A stretch of 5,647 bases of DNA, taken from Desulfobacterales bacterium (GTDB taxonomy: Bacteria > Desulfobacterota > Desulfobacteria > Desulfobacterales > Desulfosalsimonadaceae). A model generated the notes under the pieces. That model made no database searches, was not told where the DNA came from, and saw only the letters and a program-made list of their open reading frames with translations. The stretch covers positions 1-5,647 of the forward strand of contig SKZX01000105.1 in assembly GCA_007127175.1 (NCBI GenBank), written 5' to 3'. Shown here piece by piece: positions 1 through 5,647 of the stretch. Both the position numbers and the translations under genes were made by a program. Positions within the stretch are counted from its first letter, which is position 1, and every line of letters begins with the position of its first letter.

Positions 1-456
1 ATCCCGGCGGTGTCGAAACGGTTCCTTCAGCAAAAAGTCGTTCAATCAGAGGCGCTGAACAACGCGGAGGCCCTTTTCGACTTTCTCTATCATTCCATGT
101 CAGCCCGGGACCGCGAGTGTTTCAAGGCGCTTTTTCTGGATGCGAAAAACCGTGTCCTTGCCGTTGAAACGCTGTTTGAAGGCACGTTGACCGCAAGTTC
201 GGTCTATCCCCGCGAAGTGGTGCGGGCGGCACTCAACCACAGGGCGGCCGCAGTTATTTTTGCCCACAATCACCCGTCCGGCGATCCTGAGCCCTCCGGC
301 GCCGATATGGATATTACCCGGCGGTTGGTAATGGCCTGCATGACCATGGGCATAACGGTCCACGAACACCTGGTCGTGGGAAACGGCCGCTATTATTCCT
401 TTGCGGACAACGGTCACATTGCCCGCATGCGCCGGCAGTTTGAGCAGATTGAATAA
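1..456 (+). CDS. radC: RadC family JAB/MPN-domain protein, C-terminal part (5' end cut by window)
   Basis: This is the C-terminal JAB1/MPN-type domain of a RadC family (DUF2466) protein. The frame stays open to the first base. A GTG at position 10 could be read as a start, but family members are usually about 220-230 residues with an N-terminal helix-hairpin-helix region, and only about 151 residues are visible, so the gene almost certainly begins outside the window. Counting from that GTG, the metal-binding JAMM-like signature H-x-H-x7-S-x2-D is intact at His86, His88, Ser96 and Asp99, with the usual HNHPSG core. SVYPREVV (64-71) and the VGNGRYYSFA end (123-132) are also family hallmarks. 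Glu53 or Glu57 may be the acidic partner. The fold predicts a zinc hydrolase. The name comes from a historical link to DNA repair that was later disputed, so the cellular role is unclear. It is followed after 31 bases by the small four-cysteine gene on the same strand. Confidence 0.93.
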   Translation: MPAVSKRFLQQKVVQSEALNNAEALFDFLYHSMSARDRECFKALFLDAKNRVLAVETLFEGTLTASSVYPREVVRAALNHRAAAVIFAHNHPSGDPEPSGADMDITRRLVMACMTMGITVHEHLVVGNGRYYSFADNGHIARMRRQFEQIE

Positions 457-476
457 GGGCATTATATTTTTGCTGC

Positions 477-481
477 AGGAG
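477..481 (+). promoter_or_regulatory. Ribosome binding site of the small four-cysteine gene
   Basis: AGGAG lies six bases before the ATG at 488. It decides the start of the small gene. The same frame is open further upstream, to about 401, but that extension would overlap radC and has no comparable site. Confidence 0.7.
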
Positions 482-487
482 CACCCC

Positions 488-745
488 ATGGAAGATGAAA
501 AACCGTCATGCTTCGGCGATCTTGATCAGGTATTTCCCGTGTCGGATGACGGCCTCAGGCATTCGCCTGAAAAATGCATGGCCTGTGACCTGAAGACGCC
601 ATGCCTCAGGGCGGCCATATCCGGGGAAAACCAGGTGGTGGTGGAGGGAGAGAAGGTCGACAGGGCATATGAGTCGGGAAGAATGTCTTTTCTGGCGCGG
701 TGGTCGAGGAAAAAGGCGCTGCATAACCGGCGCATGAAAAAATAA
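488..745 (+). CDS. Small four-cysteine protein with WhiB-like spacing, function unknown
   Basis: An 85-residue soluble protein with no signal peptide or membrane segment. The ATG at 488 is chosen because AGGAG precedes it by six bases. Its cysteines are Cys8, Cys30, Cys33 and Cys39, giving C-x21-C-x2-C-x5-C. That is enough to bind an iron-sulfur cluster or zinc. The end is strongly basic (residues 71-85 hold Arg and Lys in nine places). The C-x2-C-x5-C-L-x-x-A segment, preceded by a Cys and an FPV motif (16-18), looks like the cluster-binding part of actinobacterial WhiB proteins. The GVWGG turn of WhiB is not conserved; residues 50-54 read VVVEG. I believe similar short proteins occur in Desulfobacterota as hypothetical proteins, but I cannot name a family. 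It sits between radC and pgk, 14 bases before pgk, probably in one operon. Either a redox-sensing regulator or a small zinc protein is possible; function is inference only. Confidence 0.8.
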   Translation: MEDEKPSCFGDLDQVFPVSDDGLRHSPEKCMACDLKTPCLRAAISGENQVVVEGEKVDRAYESGRMSFLARWSRKKALHNRRMKK

Positions 746-759
746 CCGATGGAGGAGCC

Positions 760-1953
760 ATGAAAACCATCAAGTCGATGAACCTGGAAGGCAAGCGTGT
801 ACTGGTGAGGGTTGACGTCAATGTCCCGCTTGATGATCAGCAGAATATAACCGATGATACCCGGATACGCGAGGTTCTGCCGACGCTCAAATACGTTCTG
901 GATCACCGGGGAAAGCTTATTGTCATGTCTCACATGGGGCGCCCGAAAGGAAAAGTCGTTGAAAAACTGAGCCTCAAGCCCGTCGCCAAACGCCTTGGGC
1001 GTCTTTTGCAGCAGGATGTAACCCTTGCCCCGGACTGCATCGGCCCGGAGGTGGAAAAACAGATCGAAGCCATGAAAAAAGGTGATGTGCTGCTTTTGGA
1101 GAACCTTCGGTTTCACGGGGGCGAGGAAAAAAATGACCCTGAATTCGCCGCAGCCCTTGCCGCCCTGTGCGATGTTTTTATCAACGACGCCTTTGCGGTC
1201 AGCCACCGGGAGCATGCTTCGGTAAGCGCCATTGCAGCCCTGAAGGAGGATAAAGGGGCCGGCTTTCTGCTGATCAAGGAGATCACGTATTTTCAGGAAG
1301 CCATGGACAAGCCCAAGCGACCGCTTGTGGCCATTGTCGGCGGCGCAAAAGTGTCCAGCAAGTTCGGCGCCCTGGAAAACATGCTTTCAAGGGTCAACAA
1401 GTTCATTATCGGCGGGGCAATGGCCAATACGTTTTTGAAAAGCATGGGCTACAGCCTCGGCAAGTCCATGGTGGAGGATGATCTCGTCGAGGCCGCGGGC
1501 CGCCTCCGGCAGCGGGCCCTGGAAGAGGGCATCAAGTTTTATCTGCCCGTTGATGCCGTCGTTGCCCAGGATTTGGACCCCAAGGCGGAAACCAAGATCG
1601 TTCCTTTCCAGGAGATCCCTGACGACTGGATGGCCCTGGATATCGGGCCGGCCTCATCCCTGTTGTTTGACGAGGCGCTTTACAATGCCAAGACGATTGT
1701 CTGGAACGGCCCCATGGGCGTTTTTGAAATGGACGCCTTCAGCCGCGGCACGTTGTCCATGGTATACAGCGTGGCGGATTCCTATGCACTGTCCATCGTC
1801 GGCGGCGGCGACACGGATGTGGCGGTTCACAGCAGCGGGCAGAAGGACCGGATTTCATATATATCGACGGGCGGCGGCGCATTTTTGAGGCTTCTGGAAG
1901 GAAAGCCCCTGCCGGGCGTGGAAGCCCTGGGCGGGTCGGTCATTCTTGAATAG
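760..1953 (+). CDS. pgk: Phosphoglycerate kinase
   Basis: Cytoplasmic enzyme of glycolysis and gluconeogenesis that interconverts 1,3-bisphosphoglycerate plus ADP with 3-phosphoglycerate plus ATP. At 397 residues it has the usual bacterial length. The N-terminal substrate domain shows RVDVNVP (17-23), SHMGRPKG (57-64), ENLRF (114-118) and NDAFAVSHREHAS (142-154). The C-terminal nucleotide domain shows GGAKVSSK (194-201) with Lys197, GGAMANTFL (218-226), DIGPAS (294-299), VWNGPMGVFE (314-323), GGGDT (348-352) and STGGGA (369-374). Small departures from the commonest consensus are AFAVSHR where many have AFGTAHR, and GGAF where GGAS is usual; neither removes a known catalytic residue. The ATG is preceded by GGAGG at 751-755. 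The gene follows the small four-cysteine gene by 14 bases and is probably co-transcribed with it. No frameshift is visible. Confidence 0.98.
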   Translation: MKTIKSMNLEGKRVLVRVDVNVPLDDQQNITDDTRIREVLPTLKYVLDHRGKLIVMSHMGRPKGKVVEKLSLKPVAKRLGRLLQQDVTLAPDCIGPEVEKQIEAMKKGDVLLLENLRFHGGEEKNDPEFAAALAALCDVFINDAFAVSHREHASVSAIAALKEDKGAGFLLIKEITYFQEAMDKPKRPLVAIVGGAKVSSKFGALENMLSRVNKFIIGGAMANTFLKSMGYSLGKSMVEDDLVEAAGRLRQRALEEGIKFYLPVDAVVAQDLDPKAETKIVPFQEIPDDWMALDIGPASSLLFDEALYNAKTIVWNGPMGVFEMDAFSRGTLSMVYSVADSYALSIVGGGDTDVAVHSSGQKDRISYISTGGGAFLRLLEGKPLPGVEALGGSVILE

Positions 1954-1997
1954 GGTTTTTTTGCCGATCCATATTTGATATAGTGAAGTATAATTAT

Positions 1998-2026
1998 TTG
2001 ACAATGTTATGAAAAGATAGTATTCG
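1998..2026 (+). promoter_or_regulatory. Possible sigma-70 type promoter for the 354-residue protein
   Basis: An exact TTGACA at 1998-2003 is followed after 17 bases by TATTCG at 2021-2026, a weak -10 match with only the TAT in common with the consensus. It lies in the AT-rich gap of about 150 bases after pgk and about 75 bases before the next start codon. The gap otherwise holds a T7 run just after the pgk stop and no convincing hairpin. The -35 is good and the -10 poor, so this is only a candidate. Confidence 0.4.
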
Positions 2027-2090
2027 ATATTTTCAGGCATTGCCCGAAACAATCCAACCAATAAAGCGGATTCGCTGATCACCGAAATAA

Positions 2091-2096
2091 AGGAGG
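2091..2096 (+). promoter_or_regulatory. Strong Shine-Dalgarno site that fixes a TTG start
   Basis: AGGAGG, a full match to the anti-Shine-Dalgarno core, stands six bases before TTG at 2103. A TAA in the same frame at 2088-2090 rules out any earlier start, and the first in-frame ATG comes only at about codon 106. The TTG is therefore well supported as the real start. Confidence 0.85.
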
Positions 2097-2102
2097 TCTT
2101 TA

Positions 2103-3167
2103 TTGTACTGGCGCCCCCGGGAAGCACTCAGCCTTGAAAACCGCCAACGGCGCTCATATTATGAGTTGCTGCGGGATGATCTGGACCAGTTTATCTTGGC
2201 GCATGCTTTGATCGACACCTATGAAAATTTCAAGGAGAAGGACACCCCTTACCCATTTATCGAGCGGAAAGAGTTAAAACCCCGGGCTCGCATTCCCAAG
2301 GTGGAATACGATTTTCACAACAGGTTTCTGGTTATTTTCGTTGAAGAAACCATTCCTAGAGAGCACAAGAAATATATCCGGTTTTTCGATTCCAACCGGA
2401 CGACAAAGACCAACCTGATGCGCTCCAAAACCCTGTCACTGGGCCCTGATTATGATCGCAGCCAGAAATACCTGGAAAATATTCATTTTTACAATTTCCT
2501 GACCGAACTGCTTCCGGTGGACTATGCTCTTTTAATCCAGCGGGACAAAAACCAGCCCAGGAACAAGAACCGCTATTGCCTGTCCCATTTTTATGTCCGG
2601 ATCGACTGGCCCATCACTGAAGCCGCCGAAGACATGGCCCGCTTTCTCCGGTACATCTCCAAGGATGTCTATGAAAAAGGGGAAAAATATGCCCAGGATA
2701 TACAGAAGAAGTTCTTCGAGTTTTATGGGCTGCCCGAAATGATCGGTGGGCGCAGAACCGCAGCGGCTGTGGCGGCCCAGTACCTCAGGCGGCTGCCCTT
2801 TGTTTCAACGGTGTACGTATCGAGCAGCGAATCCCGGTCCCTTTACCGGTATTCGGAGCAGGGGGTTTCAAAGAGCGTGCTTATGAAGCTCAGCAAGTCC
2901 GAGATGGATGAGATCGCTGAGCGCCACGACCTGACACTGAAAGAATTGAAAAACCACTTCATGCTCGATAAGAACAACAAAGGCGGGGGGGTTTTTCTTT
3001 TCAAGGTGATATATGAGCAGACGTCTGCGGCAAGGCCGCCCGAGGACGGAAAATTGAGGGAGCTGAAGCCGGAGCTTTTCTGGTTGACGGTAAAAAACCA
3101 GTATATTCTGCCGCTGCCCGGTGTCTGGGAGTACCCGCCCCTGAAATGCAACCTCATCTATTCCTGA
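2103..3167 (+). CDS. Conserved-looking protein of unknown function, 354 residues, TTG start
   Basis: I do not recognise this protein. It has no signal peptide or membrane segment, so it is probably cytoplasmic. The N-terminal third is charged and helical in appearance, with many Glu, Lys and Arg. Residues 67-100 alternate hydrophobic and charged residues in a strand-like way (FLVIFVEE at 75-82). A tyrosine- and phenylalanine-rich middle follows (120-210). Next is an Ala-rich helix (219-230), and then a segment with SKSEMDEIAERHDLTLKELK (264-283), helical and possibly a helix-turn-helix or a simple helical hairpin. A KGGGVFLFKVIYE strand region lies at 293-305. No nucleotide-binding, protease or kinase motif was seen. 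The start is TTG, set by AGGAGG six bases upstream. The gene appears to have its own promoter after pgk and ends exactly against the stop of the convergent acetyltransferase gene. The uninterrupted frame and strong ribosome site show it is real; the function is unknown. Confidence 0.85.
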   Translation: MYWRPREALSLENRQRRSYYELLRDDLDQFILAHALIDTYENFKEKDTPYPFIERKELKPRARIPKVEYDFHNRFLVIFVEETIPREHKKYIRFFDSNRTTKTNLMRSKTLSLGPDYDRSQKYLENIHFYNFLTELLPVDYALLIQRDKNQPRNKNRYCLSHFYVRIDWPITEAAEDMARFLRYISKDVYEKGEKYAQDIQKKFFEFYGLPEMIGGRRTAAAVAAQYLRRLPFVSTVYVSSSESRSLYRYSEQGVSKSVLMKLSKSEMDEIAERHDLTLKELKNHFMLDKNNKGGGVFLFKVIYEQTSAARPPEDGKLRELKPELFWLTVKNQYILPLPGVWEYPPLKCNLIYS

Positions 3168-3626
3168 TCAGCCAAGCACCTTGAGCATTGCGATTTCATC
3201 GCAATCCGGAAACTTGATGCAGTGGATGCAGTCCGACCAGATTTTGATGGGCAGTTCGGACTTGTCGATTTCAATAAAGCCGAATTGCTTGAAAAAATAG
3301 GGTTTGTAGGTAAGGGTGAAAAGCTTCTTGATCTTGTATTCGCGTGCTTCTTCAAAGGCCGCTTCCAACAGCCTGGTTCCGATTTTTTTTCTCAGGTGGT
3401 CATGGTGAACGGCGATAGACCGTATTTCAGCCAAATCCTCCCAGCAGAACTGCAGCGCGCAGCATCCCATTATGCCAGTTTTTTCCGGTGATTCGTAAAC
3501 CAGGAAATCGCGGACATGGTCATACAGCCGGCTCAGGGGCCTGGCAAGCAGCTCCCCCTTTTCACCGTAATATTTCAGCAGTTGGTGAATCTGCTTGATG
3601 TCGTCTATGGTGGCCTTCCGGATCAT
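3168..3626 (-). CDS. GNAT family acetyltransferase, short ArgA-like N-acetylglutamate synthase type
   Basis: A 152-residue single-domain GNAT protein. The order IRKATIDDIKQIHQLL (2-17), GCCALQFCWEDLAEIRSIAV (54-73), IGTRLLEAA (82-90), LFTLTYKPYFFKQFGF (102-117) matches the short N-acetylglutamate synthases grouped with ArgA (COG1246), such as the Mycobacterium tuberculosis enzyme. The likely reaction is acetyl-CoA plus glutamate to N-acetylglutamate, the first step of arginine synthesis, but other amine substrates are possible. The usual acetyl-CoA loop (R/Q-x-x-G-x-G/A) is degenerate here: residues 78-83 read LRKKIG, lacking the first Arg/Gln and first Gly. The C-terminus carries a cysteine motif, Cys133-x2-Cys136-x5-Cys142, in WSDCIHCIKFPDCDE, perhaps for a metal. 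The ATG has AAGAGG (plus-strand 3631-3636) four bases upstream. It follows the PBP gene by 40 bases on the same strand and is probably co-transcribed with it. Confidence 0.88.
   Translation of the reverse strand: MIRKATIDDIKQIHQLLKYYGEKGELLARPLSRLYDHVRDFLVYESPEKTGIMGCCALQFCWEDLAEIRSIAVHHDHLRKKIGTRLLEAAFEEAREYKIKKLFTLTYKPYFFKQFGFIEIDKSELPIKIWSDCIHCIKFPDCDEIAMLKVLG
3187..3205. repeat. Perfect 8-bp inverted repeat with 3-base loop
   Basis: ATTGCGAT and ATCGCAAT flank TTC, forming a perfect 8-bp stem. It lies 20 bases past the end of the 354-residue gene and inside the last codons of the acetyltransferase gene. No T run follows it on either strand, so it is not a standard intrinsic terminator. 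It could still stop or protect converging transcripts, or be a by-product of the coding sequence. Confidence 0.5.
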
Positions 3627-3666
3627 AGGGCCTCTTTAACCATAAATATTTTTGAAAGCAAGAACT

Positions 3667-5634
3667 TTATTGCGGCAGCTGGTCTTTCCGGAAGCGGGCG
3701 GCCACCCCGCTGCTGCCGTATACACGCTTTCCGGTCGCCGGATCGATCCGTATTTCCGACACATCGTCTGGAAAATCGAAAAATGTGACCCGGCGATCGG
3801 CAAGCGCATGGGTCATAAAGCGTGTCCATATGGGAAGTGCGGCCCGGCTGCCGGTTTCATGGGGCCCCAGGGATACGAATTTATCGCGGCCGACCCAGAC
3901 GCCTGCGGCGATATCGGGCGAAAACCCAATAAACCATGCATCCCGATACGCATTGGTGGTGCCGGTTTTTCCGGCGACAACCCGGCCAATATTGCGCGCT
4001 CCCCTGCCTGTCCCCTCGGTGACGGCGCTCCTTAGCAGATCCGTTGTCACGGCAGCGCCGGACCTTGACATGGCGAATGACTTTTCTCCGGCGTGCTTCC
4101 AGACAACCTGCCCGTCCGGCGCCGACACCAGGGTTGCGGCGTGCGGCTTTGCATGGGTGCCCCGGTTGGGGAAAACCGTATAGGCGGAGGTCAACTCCAG
4201 CAGTGTCACTTCGAAAGCGCCCAGGGCGAGAGAAGGGTAGGGCGCCATGGGAGACGAGATGCCGCAAGCTTTTGCAAAATCAACCACGGCGGAAGGCCCC
4301 ACCTGCTGGAGCAGCCGCACCGACGGGATGTTTTTGGAGTCCGCCAGGGACTTCCTGAGGGTGATATCCCCTTCGTAGGTATCCGAGAAATTCCGGGGCT
4401 GCCACCCGTTGTAGGACACGGGGGCGTCCAGCAGCAGTGACGCCTGGCTGAAGCCCTGTTCGATGGCATAGGCATAAACAATCGGCTTGAAAGCCGACCC
4501 GGGCTGTCGGCGTGCGTCAACCGACCGGTTAAAAGGGCTTTCATGATAATTGCGCCCGCCGGCCATGGCAAGAATGCCGCCGGTTTTTACGTCGATCGCC
4601 ACGATCGCCCCTTGGGGATCGGGATCGGGTATGCCATTTGCCGACATCCTGCCAGCCAGGCTTTCAAGCCCCTCGTCAAGGGCTTTTTCCGCTGCTTCCT
4701 GCAAGCGGTATGAAAGAGTGGTGTGGATTGTCAACCCTGCCTTGTAAAGACGTGACGCACCGACGGCTTTTTCCATTTCCCGAATGACAAAATCGACAAA
4801 ATAGGGTGCTTTTCTGGGTTCGCCCACTGCCAGTGGCGGGCTATAGGGTGTTTTTACGGCATTTTCATAAGCCTTATCCGTGATGGCGCCTGTATCGCGC
4901 ATCTGAGCGAGAACAATGTTGCGCCGGCTTACAGCCAGTTCGGGGTTGACCAGGGGGGAAAACAGTGACGGCGCCCTGGGCATGGCCGCCAGCAGGGCCG
5001 ATTCGGGGAGGCCCAGATCGGTTGCCGGTTTGCCGAAATACCGCTTTGCGGCCATTTCCACGCCATAGGCCCCGGATCCGAAATATATCTGGTTGAGATA
5101 CAGCTCCAGGATTTCATCCTTGGTGTAGCGCCGTTCAAGCTGGAATGCCAGAAACGCCTCTTTGAGCTTTCTCTGAAGGGATTTTTCCGGGCTCAGAAAG
5201 AGCGTTTTGGACAACTGCTGGGTCAGGGTGCTGCCCCCTTCCACATACCTGCCGGAGCGGATATTGCTGATGACGGCCCGGGCGATGCCCTTGAGGTCAA
5301 TGCCGCTGTGCCGGTAGAACTGGCGGTCCTCGGTGGTCAGCAGGGCGGTTTTCAGCACATCGGGCACCGCGTTTATGGAAACAGGGTCCCGTTTTTCGAG
5401 GTAAAGCTCCGCAAGCAGCACATTGTCGGCCGAATAGATCCTGGTAACCGCCGAAGGTGAATAGTTTTCCAGCATGCGGATCTGTGGCAGGTCCCGCGTC
5501 AGGCCGATAATGGCCCCGGTAGCAGCGCCGAATGCGCAGGCAAGGATAATGACGGCGATAATTTTGATTGCCCGTCTTTTCATGGAAAGCATTTTCCCGA
5601 CAGTTTCAGCTTTTTTTTCTCCTTGACAGATCAT
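3667..5634 (-). CDS. Class A penicillin-binding protein, PBP1A type (glycosyltransferase plus transpeptidase)
   Basis: A bifunctional peptidoglycan synthase anchored in the inner membrane and acting in the periplasm: it polymerises lipid II into glycan strands and cross-links the stem peptides. Residues about 22-45 form one membrane helix after a basic KRR, leaving a short cytoplasmic tail. The family 51 glycosyltransferase domain (about 60-235) has TEDRQFYRHSGID (101-113, catalytic Glu102), GGSTLTQQLSKTLFL (133-147), Glu159 in KLKEAFLA and ELYLNQIYFGSGAYGV (177-192). The transpeptidase domain (about 340-610) has SAFK with nucleophile Ser380 and Lys383, SKN (433-435) and KTGT (556-559). At 655 residues it lacks the extra domain of the 850-residue E. 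coli enzyme. All catalytic motifs are intact. The start is uncertain: ATGs at 5634, 5592 and 5583 are in frame, and the later two would put the basic residues and membrane helix near the N-terminus as is usual. mrcA or ponA type; the exact orthologue is not assignable. Confidence 0.96.
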   Translation of the reverse strand: MICQGEKKAETVGKMLSMKRRAIKIIAVIILACAFGAATGAIIGLTRDLPQIRMLENYSPSAVTRIYSADNVLLAELYLEKRDPVSINAVPDVLKTALLTTEDRQFYRHSGIDLKGIARAVISNIRSGRYVEGGSTLTQQLSKTLFLSPEKSLQRKLKEAFLAFQLERRYTKDEILELYLNQIYFGSGAYGVEMAAKRYFGKPATDLGLPESALLAAMPRAPSLFSPLVNPELAVSRRNIVLAQMRDTGAITDKAYENAVKTPYSPPLAVGEPRKAPYFVDFVIREMEKAVGASRLYKAGLTIHTTLSYRLQEAAEKALDEGLESLAGRMSANGIPDPDPQGAIVAIDVKTGGILAMAGGRNYHESPFNRSVDARRQPGSAFKPIVYAYAIEQGFSQASLLLDAPVSYNGWQPRNFSDTYEGDITLRKSLADSKNIPSVRLLQQVGPSAVVDFAKACGISSPMAPYPSLALGAFEVTLLELTSAYTVFPNRGTHAKPHAATLVSAPDGQVVWKHAGEKSFAMSRSGAAVTTDLLRSAVTEGTGRGARNIGRVVAGKTGTTNAYRDAWFIGFSPDIAAGVWVGRDKFVSLGPHETGSRAALPIWTRFMTHALADRRVTFFDFPDDVSEIRIDPATGKRVYGSSGVAARFRKDQLPQ

Positions 5635-5647
5635 GCCGGATGATATA

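Noticed and set aside
401..487. An upstream extension of the small four-cysteine protein from an ATG at 401
   Set aside because: It would overlap the end of radC by over 50 bases and lacks a ribosome site, whereas ATG 488 has AGGAG at ideal spacing.
526..1215. A 229-residue open frame on the minus strand
   Set aside because: It lies opposite the small protein and pgk, both well supported. It has no recognisable domain and is a codon-bias shadow.
1925..1962. A possible intrinsic terminator after pgk, ending in T7
   Set aside because: The T run is real, but the only stems before it are a four-base ATTC/GAAT with a two-base loop and distant CCCT/AGGG, not a stable hairpin.
2051..2072. A 5-bp inverted repeat AATCC/GGATT in the leader of the unknown gene
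   Set aside because: A short stem with a 12-base AT-rich loop is expected by chance and shows no riboswitch-like structure.
1855..2127. A 90-residue minus-strand frame covering the gap after pgk
   Set aside because: It starts at a GTG inside the next gene, ends inside pgk, resembles no family and has only a weak ribosome site.
3216..3232. A 9-base tandem near-repeat, GATGCAGTG then GATGCAGTC
   Set aside because: It encodes the two adjacent Cys-Ile units of the acetyltransferase tail, so codon reuse explains it.
3881..4440. Several 100-130 residue frames on both strands within the PBP gene
   Set aside because: They overlap the transpeptidase domain, whose SxxK, SxN and KTG motifs are all intact in the main frame; the others are shadows of GC-rich coding sequence.
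5623..5647. TTGACA on the plus strand followed by TATA at the window edge, as a divergent promoter
   Set aside because: The -10 region is cut off, the spacing to TATA is only 15 bases, and the TTGACA overlaps the PBP start codons, so it cannot be judged.

Overview
The window is a compact stretch of ordinary bacterial chromosome. It holds six protein-coding genes, and no RNA genes, mobile elements or CRISPR arrays were seen. Moderately high GC, Shine-Dalgarno sites of the GGAG type and the particular mix of genes suggest a Gram-negative, sulfate-reducer-like member of the Desulfobacterota (old Deltaproteobacteria). The mix is RadC, a small four-cysteine protein, Pgk, a short ArgA-type acetyltransferase with a cysteine tail, and a short PBP1A. 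This placement is inferred from protein flavour only; no marker gene proves it.

Left part (1-1953, plus strand): the 3' two thirds of a radC-family gene, an 85-residue protein with four cysteines, and a complete phosphoglycerate kinase gene (pgk). The gaps are 31 and 14 bases, so the three are probably co-transcribed from a promoter outside the window. They share no obvious pathway. The small protein is the most interesting item. Its C-x21-C-x2-C-x5-C pattern, FPV segment, CLxxA helix and basic tail resemble the iron-sulfur regulators of the WhiB family, which are otherwise known from Actinobacteria and their phages.

Middle (1954-3167): an AT-rich gap of about 150 bases carries a possible sigma-70 promoter and a textbook AGGAGG site. 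It leads into a 354-residue protein of unknown function that starts with TTG. Its stop codon abuts, with no gap, the stop codon of the convergent gene that follows, forming TGATCA.

Right part (3168-5634, minus strand): a bifunctional class A penicillin-binding protein (PBP1A type) is followed 40 bases downstream by a GNAT acetyltransferase of the N-acetylglutamate synthase type, probably in one transcription unit. The PBP polymerises and cross-links peptidoglycan. The acetyltransferase probably starts arginine synthesis. A perfect 8-bp hairpin lies inside the 3' end of the acetyltransferase gene, next to the convergent junction.

No multi-gene novel system is evident. The best leads are the WhiB-like small protein, the cysteine tail of the acetyltransferase and the unrecognised TTG-start gene.
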